Assembly (NCBI GenBank): GCA_026545765.1
Contig: CM048843.1
Span: 2,914,001-2,978,000 of the forward strand
Direction of reading: 5' to 3'
DNA length: 64,000 nt
Origin: Plantago major
Taxonomy: Eukaryota > Streptophyta > Magnoliopsida > Lamiales > Plantaginaceae
Part shown: one piece after another, positions 1 to 11,670 of the stretch
Position numbering within the stretch: position 1 is the stretch's first letter
Layout: every line of letters begins with the position of its first letter
The notes under the pieces: generated by a model
Database searches by the model: none
Seen by the model: only the letters and a program-made list of their open reading frames with translations
What the model was told of the DNA's origin: nothing
Made by a program: the position numbers and the translations under genes

Positions 1-93
1 GGCTTCGACTATAAGGCCAGATGAAGATAAGCATGGGGCAGTTGATTCAATGACTGGATCAACGTGCGCAATGCAATTCCCCTCAATAATAAC
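1..93. other. Left flank of the copia element
   Basis: Short unique sequence before the first LTR. It has one open frame on the plus strand through the whole stretch, but it is too short to assign and I recognise no domain. It could be the edge of a gene lying outside the window. Confidence 0.3.
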
Positions 94-598
94 TGTGAAG
101 TTTTAATCACAAATCAAGATCAGTCGAACCAAAAATCACACACAAGAATCCAAACAAACCTGAAGAATAAAGCAAACAATAACACCGAATTTTTTACGTG
201 GTTCGGCAATTGCCTACGTCTACGGAGGATTCTCAGATTTCACTAGACAACCAAAAACCAAACAGATTACAAGATAGAAGAAGCTATTCTCGACGAACAA
301 CGAACTTCTTTGATTCTCTCTGTTCCTAACCGTTCTGATCTATTGGGAATAAAGTTATGTATATAGTATGAAGATGTGTTGAGTTCTATTATTCTATGAA
401 CTAACTAGTTTTGGAACCACCAATTTATACAAAGTAAATAGTACCAATTCACTTCTAACTAGGAATCAAATAACTCGTAGTTTCCTTTTCCAAGTTGGTT
501 TCCAGTTGCCAATGGAATTCCTAATTCTGTTTCCAAAAGGATTACTCAACATCCAACTCCTAACACCTTCAGTATTAGATGTTTAAGCTAAACTCACA
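94..598 (-). repeat. Left (3') LTR of the copia element
   Basis: Begins TGTGAAG and ends CA, the usual TG...CA limits. The first 170 bases match 4249-4419 at about 94 percent, and later parts match 4643-4761. The purine-rich strand of the polypurine region is on the minus strand just inside, near 600. Confidence 0.8.
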
Positions 599-3500
599 AT
601 TCTCCACCTAGCTTCAACATCTGAAAATCCTCAAGTATTCCTTAGGTTAGAATACACCTCTTCCATCCACCAGACTGATCAAACTAAGACACAAACTGAA
701 TTTATGCACAGGAACAGGCTTAGTAAAACCATCTGCTGGATTCTCCCCAGACTTGATCTTCTGAATCTTTATGCCTCCCTTATCCACTGAGCCTGCAATA
801 TACCTCAACAGTCCCTTCACTGCTTCCCAGTTAAATCAGGTTTACAACACACCATTGAATACATAATTGACCCAATTGCACTAGCATAAGGCACCTTCTT
901 CATGTACTCAATCTCTTCTTCCTCAGTAGGACACAGCTTCTCTAACAGCTTAATGTTTGCACTTATAGGTGTTGACATGATCTTAGCACCTTTCATATTA
1001 AACCTCTCGAGAACTTTGATGAGATATGCTTTCTGATTAAGCATGACTCCACCATCTTTCTTGAAACATATATCAATGCCCAAGATCCTCTTTGCCACTC
1101 CTAGATCCTTCATATCAAACTCAGACTTGAGTAACTCCTTTACTTCAGTGATCCCAGTCATATGTTTACTAGCTAAGCGCATGTCATCTACATATATAAG
1201 CAAGTAAATCATATCTTCAACTCTCTCACCCTTGAAGTAAACGCATGTATCATAATCACATCTCCTGAATCCACTAGTGATCATGAAAGTGTTAAACCTC
1301 CTGTACCATTGCCTAGGACTTTGCTTCAACCCATAGAATGATCTGAGAAGTAAACATGCCTTACTCTCCTTATCAACCAAATTCAGTCGTTCAGGTATAG
1401 TCATGTAGATTTGTTCATCCAATCTATCATGTAGAAATGTTGTAGTGACATCCATCTGATGTAGAAATAGACCAAAATGAGATACCATGGCCAATAAGAT
1501 CCTTATAGAACTATGTTTCACCACGGGAGAGAAAATTTCATTGTAATCTATCCCTTCTCTTTGAGTGAAACCCCTAGCAACAAGCCTTGCTTTGTATCTT
1601 ATCTTCTCACCAATCTCAGTTCCCAATTTCTTCTTGAATATCCACTTGCAGTTGACTAACCTTTGCCCTTTAGGTTAAGTCACAATCTCCCAAGTGTTAT
1701 TCTTCTCCAAAGATAACAACTCCTGTTGAATAGCATTGCTCCACTTGTCTTTCTCAGAACAACTGATAGCTTGGTTGTATCTGGTTCATAGCATTCTTTC
1801 TCCTTAGCTGTATACAATGCAAAGTATACCATATTAGGATCTTCAGTTAAAGTCCTATTCCTTATTATTATATCTCTTGTCAATTGATAATCAACCACAT
1901 CAACTGGATTTACACCTTCAACCCCAGTTCTCCTTCTTGTTGGTTGTCTTACCACCTGTGAAACACCCACGGGACTTGTTTCAGAATGTTGATTATCTTC
2001 AGAAGTTTCTACAGCTGGTGGTTTTGTTGTATCTGGTACCAATGTTGGCTTAACATTGCCTCTAACACCTCCTGTAGTAGTTTCTACCTGAACTTTTGTA
2101 GGTTTCTTATGAATGTCTGGTGGTACCTGATGGCCTTCAGTCTTCTTCAGTGGTATTATTGACCCATCAAACACGATATCTCTACTGATAATGCACTTTT
2201 GCTTTCCAGGCTCCATACACTATAACTTGAATCCTTTCACTCCTTTTGGATATTCAAGAAACACACACTTCAAAGCCCTTGCTTCCAACTTATCTTGATT
2301 AACATGTACATAAGCTAAACATCCAAAGGTTTTTAGCTCTGAATAGTCAGGTGTGGTTCCTCTCCAAATTTCTTCAGGTGAGTTAAAGTTTAGTGCAGCA
2401 GAAGGACATAGATTGATCAGTGTGCTACAGCTGCAGCTGCTTCTCCCCAGAAGTTCTTTGACATTCCTGCTTCGAGTAACATGCATCTCATCCTCTCCAA
2501 CAAAGTTCTATTTATCCTCTCAGCTACTCCATTTTGTTGTGGATTACCTGGGACTGACTTATGTTTGATAATGCTATTTTCAGTGCAGAAGTTGTTGAAC
2601 TCCTGTGATAGAAACTCCAATCCATTGTATGTCCTTATCACCTTTAACTTCTTGAAGGTTTCATCCTTTGACTTGAGTATGAAGATCCATACTTTCCTTG
2701 ATTTATCATCAATAATTGACAAGAAATAGTTGCCACCATTTCTTGTAGCTTTCCTTGATGGTCCCCAAAGATCTGAGTGTATATATTCCATGACGTCCTT
2801 AGTAATGTTCTTCCCTGTGCCATAGCTAAGTTTCTTAGCTTTCCCAAGTACACACAGCTCACATAACCCCATCTTGTTTACTATGTCACCACATAACAAG
2901 CCTTTCTTTGACAGCTCCATTAGTGCTTTCTCGCCAACATGTCCTAGTCTGTTATGCCATAGTAATGTCTTCTCATCACTTTGTACATTAGAGGCCTCAC
3001 CAACTACAGTTTTTCCTTGCAAGTAATACAACTCATTCCTTTTTATAACTTGCATAACAACTGTGTCACCTCTCATGATTTTCAATACTCCATTCCGGGA
3101 GTGATAACTATAACCTCTTGAATCGATCAGTCCTAATGATGTTTCTCTTCAACTCAGGAACATACCTCACATTTAAAAGCTCTCTAACAACTCCATCAAA
3201 CATCTCAATCCTGACTGAACCAATACCTTTTATCTTCAATGATTCATCATTACCCAACAATACAGACCCACAGTTCTTGTGCTCAAAACTTGTAAACCAA
3301 TCTCTAATGTGTGTCATATGGAAAGAACATCCCGAATCCATAACCCATACTGAATTCGAACAAGTTTGAGTGACTGCAAGTACCTCCACAATAGTTAATG
3401 CTTCAATAGTGTGGTAAGCCTCAGAACTGCATGTATTGTCTCCATTAGCATTGTAGTGTTGTTGGACCCCCTTGCCCTTTTTTTGCCTTTTCTAAAGTGG

Positions 3501-4248
3501 GCAGTCCTTCTTCAAGTGTCCAGCTACCTTGCAGTAATAACACTTCCTTGTTTCAGCACCACTATGCTTTTCAGTTGATTGTTGATATTTCTTATTGTTG
3601 TTGAACTTCTTCTTGTGATCTTGCTTGTTATTTCTGACAATAAGCCCTTCTACATGAGCATCACCACTGTCAGTCAACTTTTGTAGTTCCTTAGTCTTCA
3701 ATGCTTGCACAACATCATTCAGAGACATTGAAGTTTTCCCTCCATAGAGCAATGCATCTTTAATGTTGTCAAGTGATCTTGGCAGTGCTTGCAGTAGTAG
3801 AAGAGCTTGATCTTCTGCACCAATCTTGGATTCCAGGTTTTCAAGATCATCAATGAGCTTTTGAAACTCATCAATGTGCTCAAACATTGGCTTCTCACCT
3901 GAGATCCTAAGTTTCAATTAAACTCTATTTACCAAGGTTTTAACCATATAGAGTTCCTCCAGCTTATCCCATAGTTCTTTTGTAGGCGTCTCCTTAGCAA
4001 CTTCTCTCAACACCTTGTCACCAAGACATAGAATAATAGCACTATGAGCTTTGTCGATCATAGTTTGTTTATCAGCAGCATATAATGTTGACGACATCTT
4101 CTCAGCACTATCCAATGCCGTTACCAACCCCTGTTGCACCAACATTGCCTTCATCTTCACCTTCCATAGTGTGAAATCTCCAGAACATGTGAATTTGTCG
4201 ATATCGAATCTTGCGGAAGTCATCTTTTTTCCCACAGATGGCGCCAAT

Positions 4249-4761
4249 TGTGAAGTTTTAATCACAAACCAAAATCAATCAAACCAAAAATCATACACAA
4301 GAACCCAAACAAACTCGAAGAATAAAGCAAACAATAACACCGATTTTTTACGTGGTTCGGCAATTGCCTACGTCCACGGAGGATTCTCAGATTTCACTAA
4401 ACAACCAAAAACCAAACAGTTTTTGGATATAAATGTAATGTTTGTCCGTCTCTTTTAGTCTCTCATAAGACCGATCTCAGGAGACTTACGTTTAATTTAT
4501 CATTTTATAAATTTTCTCAACTTATTTAATTATAAAGCCGGCTAACTAAATGTACCAACTAAAAAATTTAGGGGTGGCGGAACATATAATTTTCTAAAAT
4601 ATACCTATAGTAACAAAGAAAATAACAATGTCTCCGCCTCTGTAACTAGTTATGGAACCACCTATTTATACAAAGTAAATAGTACCAATTCACTTTAATC
4701 AAATAACTAGTAGTAGTTTATTTTTCCAAATTGGTTTCCATTGTCAATGGAATTCCTAATT
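4249..4761 (-). repeat. Right (5') LTR of the copia element, joined to a FAF-like gene
   Basis: Starts TGTGAAG directly after a GGCGCCA-type primer-binding-site region. It matches the left LTR on both sides of a hAT-related stretch (4420-4642). LTR similarity runs to about 4761 and then stops abruptly inside the open reading frame of the FAF-like gene. Confidence 0.75.
4420..4642 (+). mobile_element. hAT-family fragment inside the copia LTR
   Basis: Similar over most of its length to the 3' part of the complete hAT element at 10837-11662. It shares the paired 'gtctctca...gag' stretch, the 'ataaagccg' segment and the terminal CTCCGCC(C/T)CTG end. The family's 5' terminus is absent, so this is one end only. 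No clear 8-bp target duplication is visible. Confidence 0.6.
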
Positions 4762-5379
4762 GGAGTGGAAAGCAGCATTGATCTGAAGCCGGACGTCGAT
4801 TTCGACGACGACCGGAAGCAGCCGATGTCGCTAAATGATTTCCTCCTCCGTCGCCGGCAGATGAAATCGGCGTTCCAGTTCAAGGAGTACCCTCCGCCAA
4901 TCCCTTCTCTCTCCAGGAACAACAATCATCCCACTTCCATCATGAAGAGGTTTTACACTCCTGATGGAAGGCTCATTATTGTCGAGGAGAAGATTAAGAG
5001 GCGTGAGTTCTTGCAGGCCCAACGTTGCAATGGTCGCCTCGTCATGAAGCTTGTTCGTGACGACGACGATGTTCTCAGTGAGGGAGAGGGTAGTGGTGGT
5101 GGTGGTGGAACTGTAAATGTTGCCAAGGAAGATGAGAAGAAGGTGGAAGAGATCACTGTGGGTGTGGAGAAAATGGTTACCCTCGAGTCGAAACACGAGG
5201 AGGAGAAGGAAGAGGGAGATTATGAGGTGAATGTGGGTGAAAAGAAGGTGGAGGGAGGAGAGGAGGTTGATGTGGAGTATAATTTTGGTGGTGGGAGTGG
5301 AACCAGCGGTGGTGGTGGAGGGAATTGTGGTGGTTTTGGGGTGGCGGTGGCAGCATTTCCACCGCCACTTCATACCTAA
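4747..5379 (+). CDS. FANTASTIC FOUR (FAF)-like protein, N-terminally truncated
   Basis: A 210-residue frame. Residues about 40-110 fit the FAF domain: the EYPPPIPSLSR segment, then FYTPDGRLIIVEEKIKR and the REFLQAQRCNGRL stretch, which is the family's two-part DGR/NGR signature. An acidic Glu-rich and Gly-rich tail follows, also usual for FAF proteins, ending in an AAFPPPLHT-like tail. In Arabidopsis FAF proteins regulate shoot meristem size through the WUS/CLV3 loop. FAF-like proteins are usually longer, with an N-terminal part before the FAF domain. Here that part is missing, and the ATG and first five codons are copia LTR sequence also found at 512-526. Normal promoter and N-terminus are therefore absent. 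It may be a pseudogene or an LTR-driven short form. Confidence 0.75.
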   Translation: MEFLIGVESSIDLKPDVDFDDDRKQPMSLNDFLLRRRQMKSAFQFKEYPPPIPSLSRNNNHPTSIMKRFYTPDGRLIIVEEKIKRREFLQAQRCNGRLVMKLVRDDDDVLSEGEGSGGGGGTVNVAKEDEKKVEEITVGVEKMVTLESKHEEEKEEGDYEVNVGEKKVEGGEEVDVEYNFGGGSGTSGGGGGNCGGFGVAVAAFPPPLHT

Positions 5380-5747
5380 GCTAAAATGGAGGAATATACA
5401 CCACCACCAGATCCACCACCATCCTTCACCGCACCACCACCATCACTACTGTCCACTGCCCTCCCACCACCCAACTCCGCCTCCCGACTCCACCTCCCTT
5501 CCACCGCCACCCACTCCACCCCCTTTCCACCATCCCCACCAACCTCACACCACCATCGGCCCAGATCCACCACCACTGCCCTCCGACCACTACCCAGATC
5601 CACCATCAAGATCCGATCAAGATCTTTTGAAGCTCGGTCAAGATCCGTCCAGATCCGATCACCGATCCAATTTAGTCCAGATCCGATTTACTTTAATTCT
5701 TATAATTCTATAATTTTAAATATTGTATTATTAAATTTTGTATAAAA
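5380..5747 (+). repeat. CCACCA-rich low-complexity tract after the FAF-like stop
   Basis: A strongly strand-biased stretch of CCACC/CATCC repeats (to about 5560), then AGATCC-type repeats (5580-5690). In the FAF frame it stays open for 119 more codons after the TAA stop at 5377-5379, giving a Pro/Ser/Thr-rich peptide. It most likely belongs to the 3' untranslated region. The open frame fits low-complexity DNA that rarely forms stop codons in this direction. Confidence 0.5.
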
Positions 5748-5925
5748 TTGTCGATTTATTGTATATCCGTATTGAATATTGTATGAAATTGTCGATTTAT
5801 TGTATCATTGTCGGTTTATCTGTATCGAATGAAATTGTCGGTTTATCCGTATTGAATATCCGTATAAAATTGTTGGTTTATCCGTATTGAATATCCGTAT
5901 AAAATTGTCGGTTTATCTGTATTAT
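5748..5925 (+). repeat. Short tandem repeat, GTCGGTTTATCCGTATTG-like unit
   Basis: About five imperfect copies of a 35-45 base unit containing 'gtcggtttatccgtattgaa' and 'tatccgtataaaattg'. It lies directly before the CACTA-like element and may be that element's subterminal repeat region. Confidence 0.6.
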
Positions 5926-5935
5926 AATTTTAAAA

Positions 5936-6231
5936 AAAACACCAAAAAACACATATATTTAGCGACGGATAACTAGCCCAGAATTTGGTTTTTAAAAAAG
6001 AGAAAATCAGCCTTTTAAAGACGGATAATTATCCGTCTCTAAAAGGTCAACACTCAATCCGTCGCTAAATCCGTGACTATTTAGTGACGGATAGGTTATC
6101 CGTCGTTAGAAACTTTGTGACGAAGCCCAAGGAGATGGGTTTATTATCCGTCGCTACAGATTTAGCGATGGATCGCTACCTGTGTAGCGACGGATTAATC
6201 CGTCGCTGAATGTCGGGTTTTTTTGTAGTGA
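5936..6231. mobile_element. CACTA-type non-autonomous element, one clear terminus
   Basis: Ends at 6219-6231 in TTTTTTTGTAGTG, the complement of the CACTACAAAAAAA terminus typical of CACTA (En/Spm) elements. Inside are many direct and inverted copies of 'gacggataa' and 'tccgtcgct', the short subterminal motifs such elements use for transposase binding. The other end is unclear and may lie in the tandem repeats upstream. Related to 34196-34711. Confidence 0.6.
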
Positions 6232-6750
6232 TGCCATTGATACAATACTTCCTTCCCCTTACAACAAAGAGCGCCAATTGTTAAGTTCAAACAATGAGGA
6301 ATAATACAACAATGACATAAAATAATAATCGAATAAACAATGAACAAAAATCAGAAGGCCAGAGACACACATTTAAGGTGGTCTGGCAATGCCTACGTCC
6401 ACGGAGATCAACCAACAACCTTTATTGATACTTAGGTTATAACCATACGACGCAACAAGAATAATCGAACATAAAAGATAAGACCAACCTAATATGCTAT
6501 TCTCCGAAGTATGATGCCTAACTCATTCTCAAGCTAAACATGTTGATGATATGATATGATATGATCTGATCTATGTAACAAACAAGTTCCCTTGACTATA
6601 TATAGAGAACTCAACTACTAAATCCAACTAGAATAGGAAAACTCCTTTAGGTAACCTTCTTGCATAAGGAAACTAACTAAACTCCTTCTAGAATCAGGAA
6701 AATGAATTAGTCAAATTGCTAACTAATTCCCCAGCTTTCCATATCCTGGA
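6232..6750 (-). mobile_element. Second copia-type LTR remnant
   Basis: Fossil. A GCGCCA primer-binding-site-like stretch is followed at about 6279 by TGTTAAG, then by LTR-like sequence with the 'ggcaatgcctacgtccacgg' block that is also in the first copia LTR. TATATATAG near 6600 could be its old TATA box. No internal coding region remains. The right limit is a guess. Confidence 0.5.
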
Positions 6751-8003
6751 TTTAATCACCATCGTCGAAATTTTAATATTTAATCTGAGTCGTTTAACGA
6801 TCCATATTATTGTTGAGTTAACACTCTCATACCTACGATAAACCGAATTGGAAGTGGATTTTAATTGAGTAATTTACAAAATAACTCAATTATAGTCCTA
6901 AAAACTGAATTGAATTGTGATTGGGATAAATCACTCTAAACTTATGCCAAGCATCCCGACACATTTCAAATATTTGATTCCATTTATCCCTTTCTCCTAA
7001 ATTTCACTTGAGCCTTTAATGATTTGTGGACGTTAGAGTATAACCAGTAGATGTAGGGGTGTTGACAAGATGCATTTCTACTTTGGAATTGACGGAAGTA
7101 CATTATAAGGGAAGCAATCTCGGTCTTTTGAAGGAAATTTGGTTGGAGTGAGGCATTTTTTTGATTTTGGTTGTGATTACTGATTATGAACCGAAGTGCC
7201 ACGTTAGCTTGATTAATAGTCTCTAGGTGGTCAGGACTCAGGAAAAAGGTGGAGGAGTTTGTAGTTCAGTTAGAAATATGATTTTGGATTGTAAATGACT
7301 AAATGTGTTGTTCTATTGTACTCACCGAGCATTAATTTTTATGATCGTTTAAATTTTATTAAATCAATGAATATATATATTAGATCTTAAAAAAAAAATG
7401 AATGTTTTTATGTAATAGTCTCGGCCTCCTCATGCGGCAATAGCTTGTGGGTGTGTCAATTAATTTTTGCAGTTTGACTTTGAAGCCAAGAACAACAGTA
7501 AAGAGACATGTCAATAAAACAAGAATAATGTGGATTTGCTGTGCTTAACTTCGTAGCGCGTGTGCAAATGAATGGCAGTTGCAGAATCAGAGTGAGTAAT
7601 ACTACACTTCAGTAGCTAATCTATTAGGTTTACAACCTGAGTCTGACTAATACTGATACTAGTATGTGGAACAAGTTACGAGGAATGTAAGACAATAGCT
7701 ACAGTTGTTGCTTGTTAATTAGTACCAGGTGATTATGACGATCGAACAAATAAACGAACATATGCATGGTTTACAGCTTTAACATTTGCCCGTCATTGGC
7801 TATTCTTCTGCATGCCTGACTTCTAAATCTCTTCAATTTATGCAAGACTCGTACATACATTGTCCAATTCATGTCCTATATAAAATTTTCCATATGCGGG
7901 TTAAATACGTTGGAGTATGTATATATATATACACACAAATATATATGTTGGTTTGTTGGTTTGTTTGTGAGTGATTAGGTTTCATTCGAATAGAAGTTCA
8001 TGA
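6751..8003. other. Intergenic, no gene seen
   Basis: AT-rich DNA without a supportable gene. The only notable element is an alternating AT/CA microsatellite near 7918-7950. Open frames here are short and carry no recognisable motif. Confidence 0.5.
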
Positions 8004-8011
8004 TGATGAGT

Positions 8012-8627
8012 TAGGGTGTTCATTTCGGTAACGGTATACCGAATCGTACCGAAAATCGAACCGAAATAAAATTTCGGTTCGATTTTCATATCAAAAATTT
8101 CGGTAACGGTTCGGTAAAAACTGATCGAAAATACCGAAAAATAATGTAAAAAATCAAATAAAATAAAATAAATCCCTAATCCTAATTAATTGCATGCCTT
8201 GGCGAATTTTAGAATACTCTTCTAATAAAATATTATCTTCCAACTGTTGTTACTAGATTACTAGTATATGTTTGGCTTCTTGATTAAATTATTTATGCTC
8301 GAGTTTCTGGCAGTATATAAGAATGATAATAAAACCTTTAATATGTAACATCATTTCAAATTTTCATGCAAACCCTTTAAATATATAAAACTTTATATTA
8401 CAATGTTTGGTAAATTGTAAATTTATGCCATACTATTGTAGTATTATTTAATAGATATGTATTCATTTTTAAAATTTCGGTTTTCGGTACGGTTTCGGTA
8501 ATTTTCGGTTTTGTACCGAAAATTACCGAAAACCGATTTGCTTAAAAATAGCAAATCGAACCCTTTCTTATCGGCTCGGTATTTCAGTTCGGTTTTTTAT
8601 TTTTTTCGGTATTTTTGAACATCCCTA
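8012..8627. mobile_element. hAT non-autonomous element (MITE-like), exact 8-bp TSD
   Basis: Flanked by identical 8-bp copies of TGATGAGT at 8004-8011 and 8628-8635. Ends are TAGGGTGTTC and the inverted GAACATCCCTA. Both ends carry many 'accgaaa/tttcggt' repeats in opposite orientation, so the ends can fold on each other. The centre is AT-rich and non-coding. TSD length and terminal sequence place it in hAT, and it has no transposase. Confidence 0.88.
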
Positions 8628-8635
8628 TGATGAGT

Positions 8636-10828
8636 AACGTTTAGTCCAAAGTATTGAATCACTTAATCGGATCACTGGAAAATATGGAATAGTAACCCTA
8701 TGTTGACACAGCGAAATTCAAAAAAATTATTGCATACTGATCTTGATCATTGGCTATATAACATCGAACAAGCAAATCAATACTTGTTGCACTAGCTTTC
8801 CAGACAGCAGCTTTAAAACTTTAAAGCTCTTCTTGAATATGTTCGTCATGTATGAGATATATGTTGAATCTAATACGTCATAATTAACTTTCCTCAACCT
8901 TGATATCCACGTGCAATCGTTCTACCAAAGAACGCTAGGATGTTCTTGTAGTTCGAAACTATACTAAACTATTTTGTGAGTTGGATTATGAAGAATATAA
9001 TCATGAAGAAAGATGCTTCAATGAAGAAGAGAAGTGAAATGTGTGTCTCGAATAATGAAATCCGGACTAACTATAGAGATGATACGGAATAGTCTTCGAA
9101 CACAATCAGGACTCTTAGCCTAGCTTGTTCAGCTTGAATCCATTGAGCCTCAGGCCAGGGGTTCAAAACCCACCAAGCCCATCTCATTTTAATCTCTTTC
9201 TTTTAGGTCTTTATACTTGGACTTCCTTCCAATTTAGTCCAAATAAACTTTATTACTTTAATTAATTAAATTCAATTTAAACTAATTAATCTTTCTTCAA
9301 ATATAAATTAAATCCAATTTAATTAATTTACCTTCTAAAAGTATAACAATTAAATAAAGTCCCATAAATCTAATTTAACTCAATTAATTAGTATTTCTAT
9401 CAAATAGATTAATTCTCAATAATAGTAAATTAAATACTTATTAATTAAATTAATATTTAATTCACTATAATACTCAATTGGTAAATTCATAGGGCCTTAT
9501 GTATAGTAAACACTAATCTAATTAAGGTTTGGTGAACTCTTAGATGGTTTACCAAACAATCTTATAATATATAAGAAACATTTGCGAGGATTGAAACCAC
9601 CTGTAATGTAGAGTTCATTATGATACGGTCCTTTCATTCGTGAACACTCGATTAAGTCTAAACTTGATTTAGTGTATGTTCCAACAACTTAATCAATTTA
9701 TCTCATTCCACTAATTGATCCATAATTGCGTTGGCTAACGACTTTGATCAAATTAGTAATGAGAAGTTAAGTGTTCTCTCCAAGTATATTTTGAGGAATG
9801 AATCTTATCTTGATTCAACTACTACTAACATGTGTTTCTTGATGTGCCCAACACATGCCGTATCTACCCTTATAAGGAGTGCAAACATCGTTCATGGTCA
9901 AGCACACACTTCACACATGTACGGTGATTCTAAATGTAAATACTTGAGGTACTCAATTTAAAATGAGCAAACGAGGCATGTGTAACACAGTCCAAACCTT
10001 CAAACGGTAAATATTGGAGAACTGCAAGTGACATGCACAGACTCAATCCCCTATTAAAATGCAGTAAAATTAGAAATTAGAATTACCTAGATGGAATTAC
10101 GAATTTTGATCCCAAACCCCTGATTGAATCTGAACGAACACTATAGCCCAATCTGTACTCAACTCATGTGTTGTTGGGTTAGAAAACAATTTTTCTTAAT
10201 TTATTTAAAGCCCAAAGCAGCGGGTTTCATGTGTATAAGCCCAAATTATGAAAATAGAATAGGTACAAACCGTCAGATTAGATTATGCCTAACTTCAACT
10301 TAGGTGTTTTTTTACAAATATAATTCCCGAAAGTAGAAAACACATGCTGGTATGTATAATCTCGTAACATTGTTATCAACTATCAATTCCTTTAATCACA
10401 CTCCAGATCACGGCTCACACAATTTCTCTAAATTTAAGTTCCCAAAAAAAAGTTTTCTTCTCCGAGTCTATCTATCCCTTTCAAAATCAAAACATTTCAC
10501 GCAGAAGTTGTGGGTTAAGTAACCCAAACATGAGTAGCTACGCCTACAATTGATTTTATCCATATATTACAACACGATATAGTGACTCACGGTACTTTAA
10601 TGTATTTGGTCGCATTTGTTATATGGACTTTTAAACGTTGCATTAGACAGCATATAAAGTATTATGATGCATTATACCATACCATATATACATAAATAAA
10701 CCCTACATTTGTCCCCTTAATTGCCATTTTAGTAAACCCATAGCTTTGGATAACGAAATTTGATGGTAGATGCAACATGTGAATGATGTGTACTAGAATC
10801 ATGATGAAGAATGTAAGAATAATGGTCT
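8636..10828. other. AT-rich intergenic region, no gene seen
   Basis: No supported gene. Stretches near 9250-9480 are almost pure A/T with repeated 'aattaatt' blocks. A 76-codon frame at 9731-9961 has no recognisable domain. Sequence near 9117-9180 has a GGTTCAAAACC segment like a polymerase III B box and could be a decayed tRNA-derived SINE head. The rest may be old LTR-element DNA but I cannot show it. Confidence 0.4.
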
Positions 10829-10836
10829 CCGTTGAT

Positions 10837-11662
10837 AGGGGCAGAGCCAGAATTTAAAAGTGGGGTTACGGAGTATTGTAACATGGGCACAATATGTAAT
10901 TTAGTTAGGTCAGGTTAGGACGGGACGGGCCGGGTCGGATCAATAATTTTTACACCAAATTCATCATACATATTTAAATATGAATATTCAAGTAAAATGA
11001 AAGGAAAGAAAGAACCACATCCTGATAAAGGCAAACAAAAATGAATAAACAACCCACTTTTATGAAAATCGTACTCTTCGTCTCTTCATCTTCTCAAAAT
11101 CATCATTGATTGAATCAATATCAAAACCCTCGACATTTACTTTTTCAATATGCATTATCAAATTGCTAGACAAGAAGTCACCCTCCATCGAACTCCGCAA
11201 TCTTATCTATGCAATTTTCATGACTGAAAATGCACGCTTAAAACTTACTCCAAAAGTATAAAAATTGTCCGTATAACCCTTTTAAATTAGTTAATTAGTA
11301 AAATATCTTCTTAAGTATATATATAATGTTTTATGTGTACGTACGTATACATTTTATATCATTTTTTTTATGTATATGTATATCATCAATATTTTTAGTA
11401 AAACCTCTAATGTTTTTTTATATAACTGTAATGTTTGTACATCTCTCATAGTTTCTCTATAAGACCGTCTTTCATGAGAGACCGTGTCTCAGGAGACGTA
11501 TGTTAAATTTATCAACTTATTTAATTATAAAGCCGACTAAACTAAATGTACTAACTAAAAAAATTTAGGAGTGACAAAACATATAATTTTCTAAAATATG
11601 CCTATAGTAATATAGAAAATGAAAAATTTGGGGTGGCAGTCCACCCCGTATCTCCGCCCCTG
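10837..11662. mobile_element. hAT non-autonomous element, exact 8-bp TSD
   Basis: Flanked by identical CCGTTGAT copies at 10829-10836 and 11663-11670. Left end AGGGGCAGAG, right end CTCCGCCCCTG, an imperfect terminal inverted repeat of the common plant hAT type. The 826-bp interior is non-coding. This is the most complete copy in the window of the family also seen at 4420-4642 and 26494-27137. Confidence 0.88.
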
Positions 11663-11670
11663 CCGTTGAT

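Larger units (their letters stand above)
94..4761 (-). mobile_element. Ty1/copia LTR retrotransposon, broken fossil
   Basis: A copia-superfamily element on the minus strand. Parts in copia order: a gag-like region with a CCHC zinc knuckle (CYYCKVAGHLKKDC, near 3500-3550), an aspartic protease with the DSG motif near 3320, an integrase with an HHCC-type zinc motif near 2850-2960, and a reverse transcriptase with the YVDD box near 1190. Integrase lying before reverse transcriptase makes it copia rather than gypsy. It is flanked by LTR sequence at 94-598 and 4249-4761. It is broken, with roughly five or more breaks, and does not look able to move. The LTRs differ at about ten sites over their first 170 bases, so the insertion is old. 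hAT-related DNA sits in the right LTR, and the right end abuts a FAF-like coding sequence. Confidence 0.93.

Noticed and set aside
5231-5713. Alternative frames over the FAF tail and CCACCA tract
   Set aside because: Composition-driven open frames. Only the FAF frame has a recognisable domain.
9731-9961. 76-codon frame in AT-rich DNA
   Set aside because: No motif, promoter or neighbour to support it; probably chance or old element DNA.
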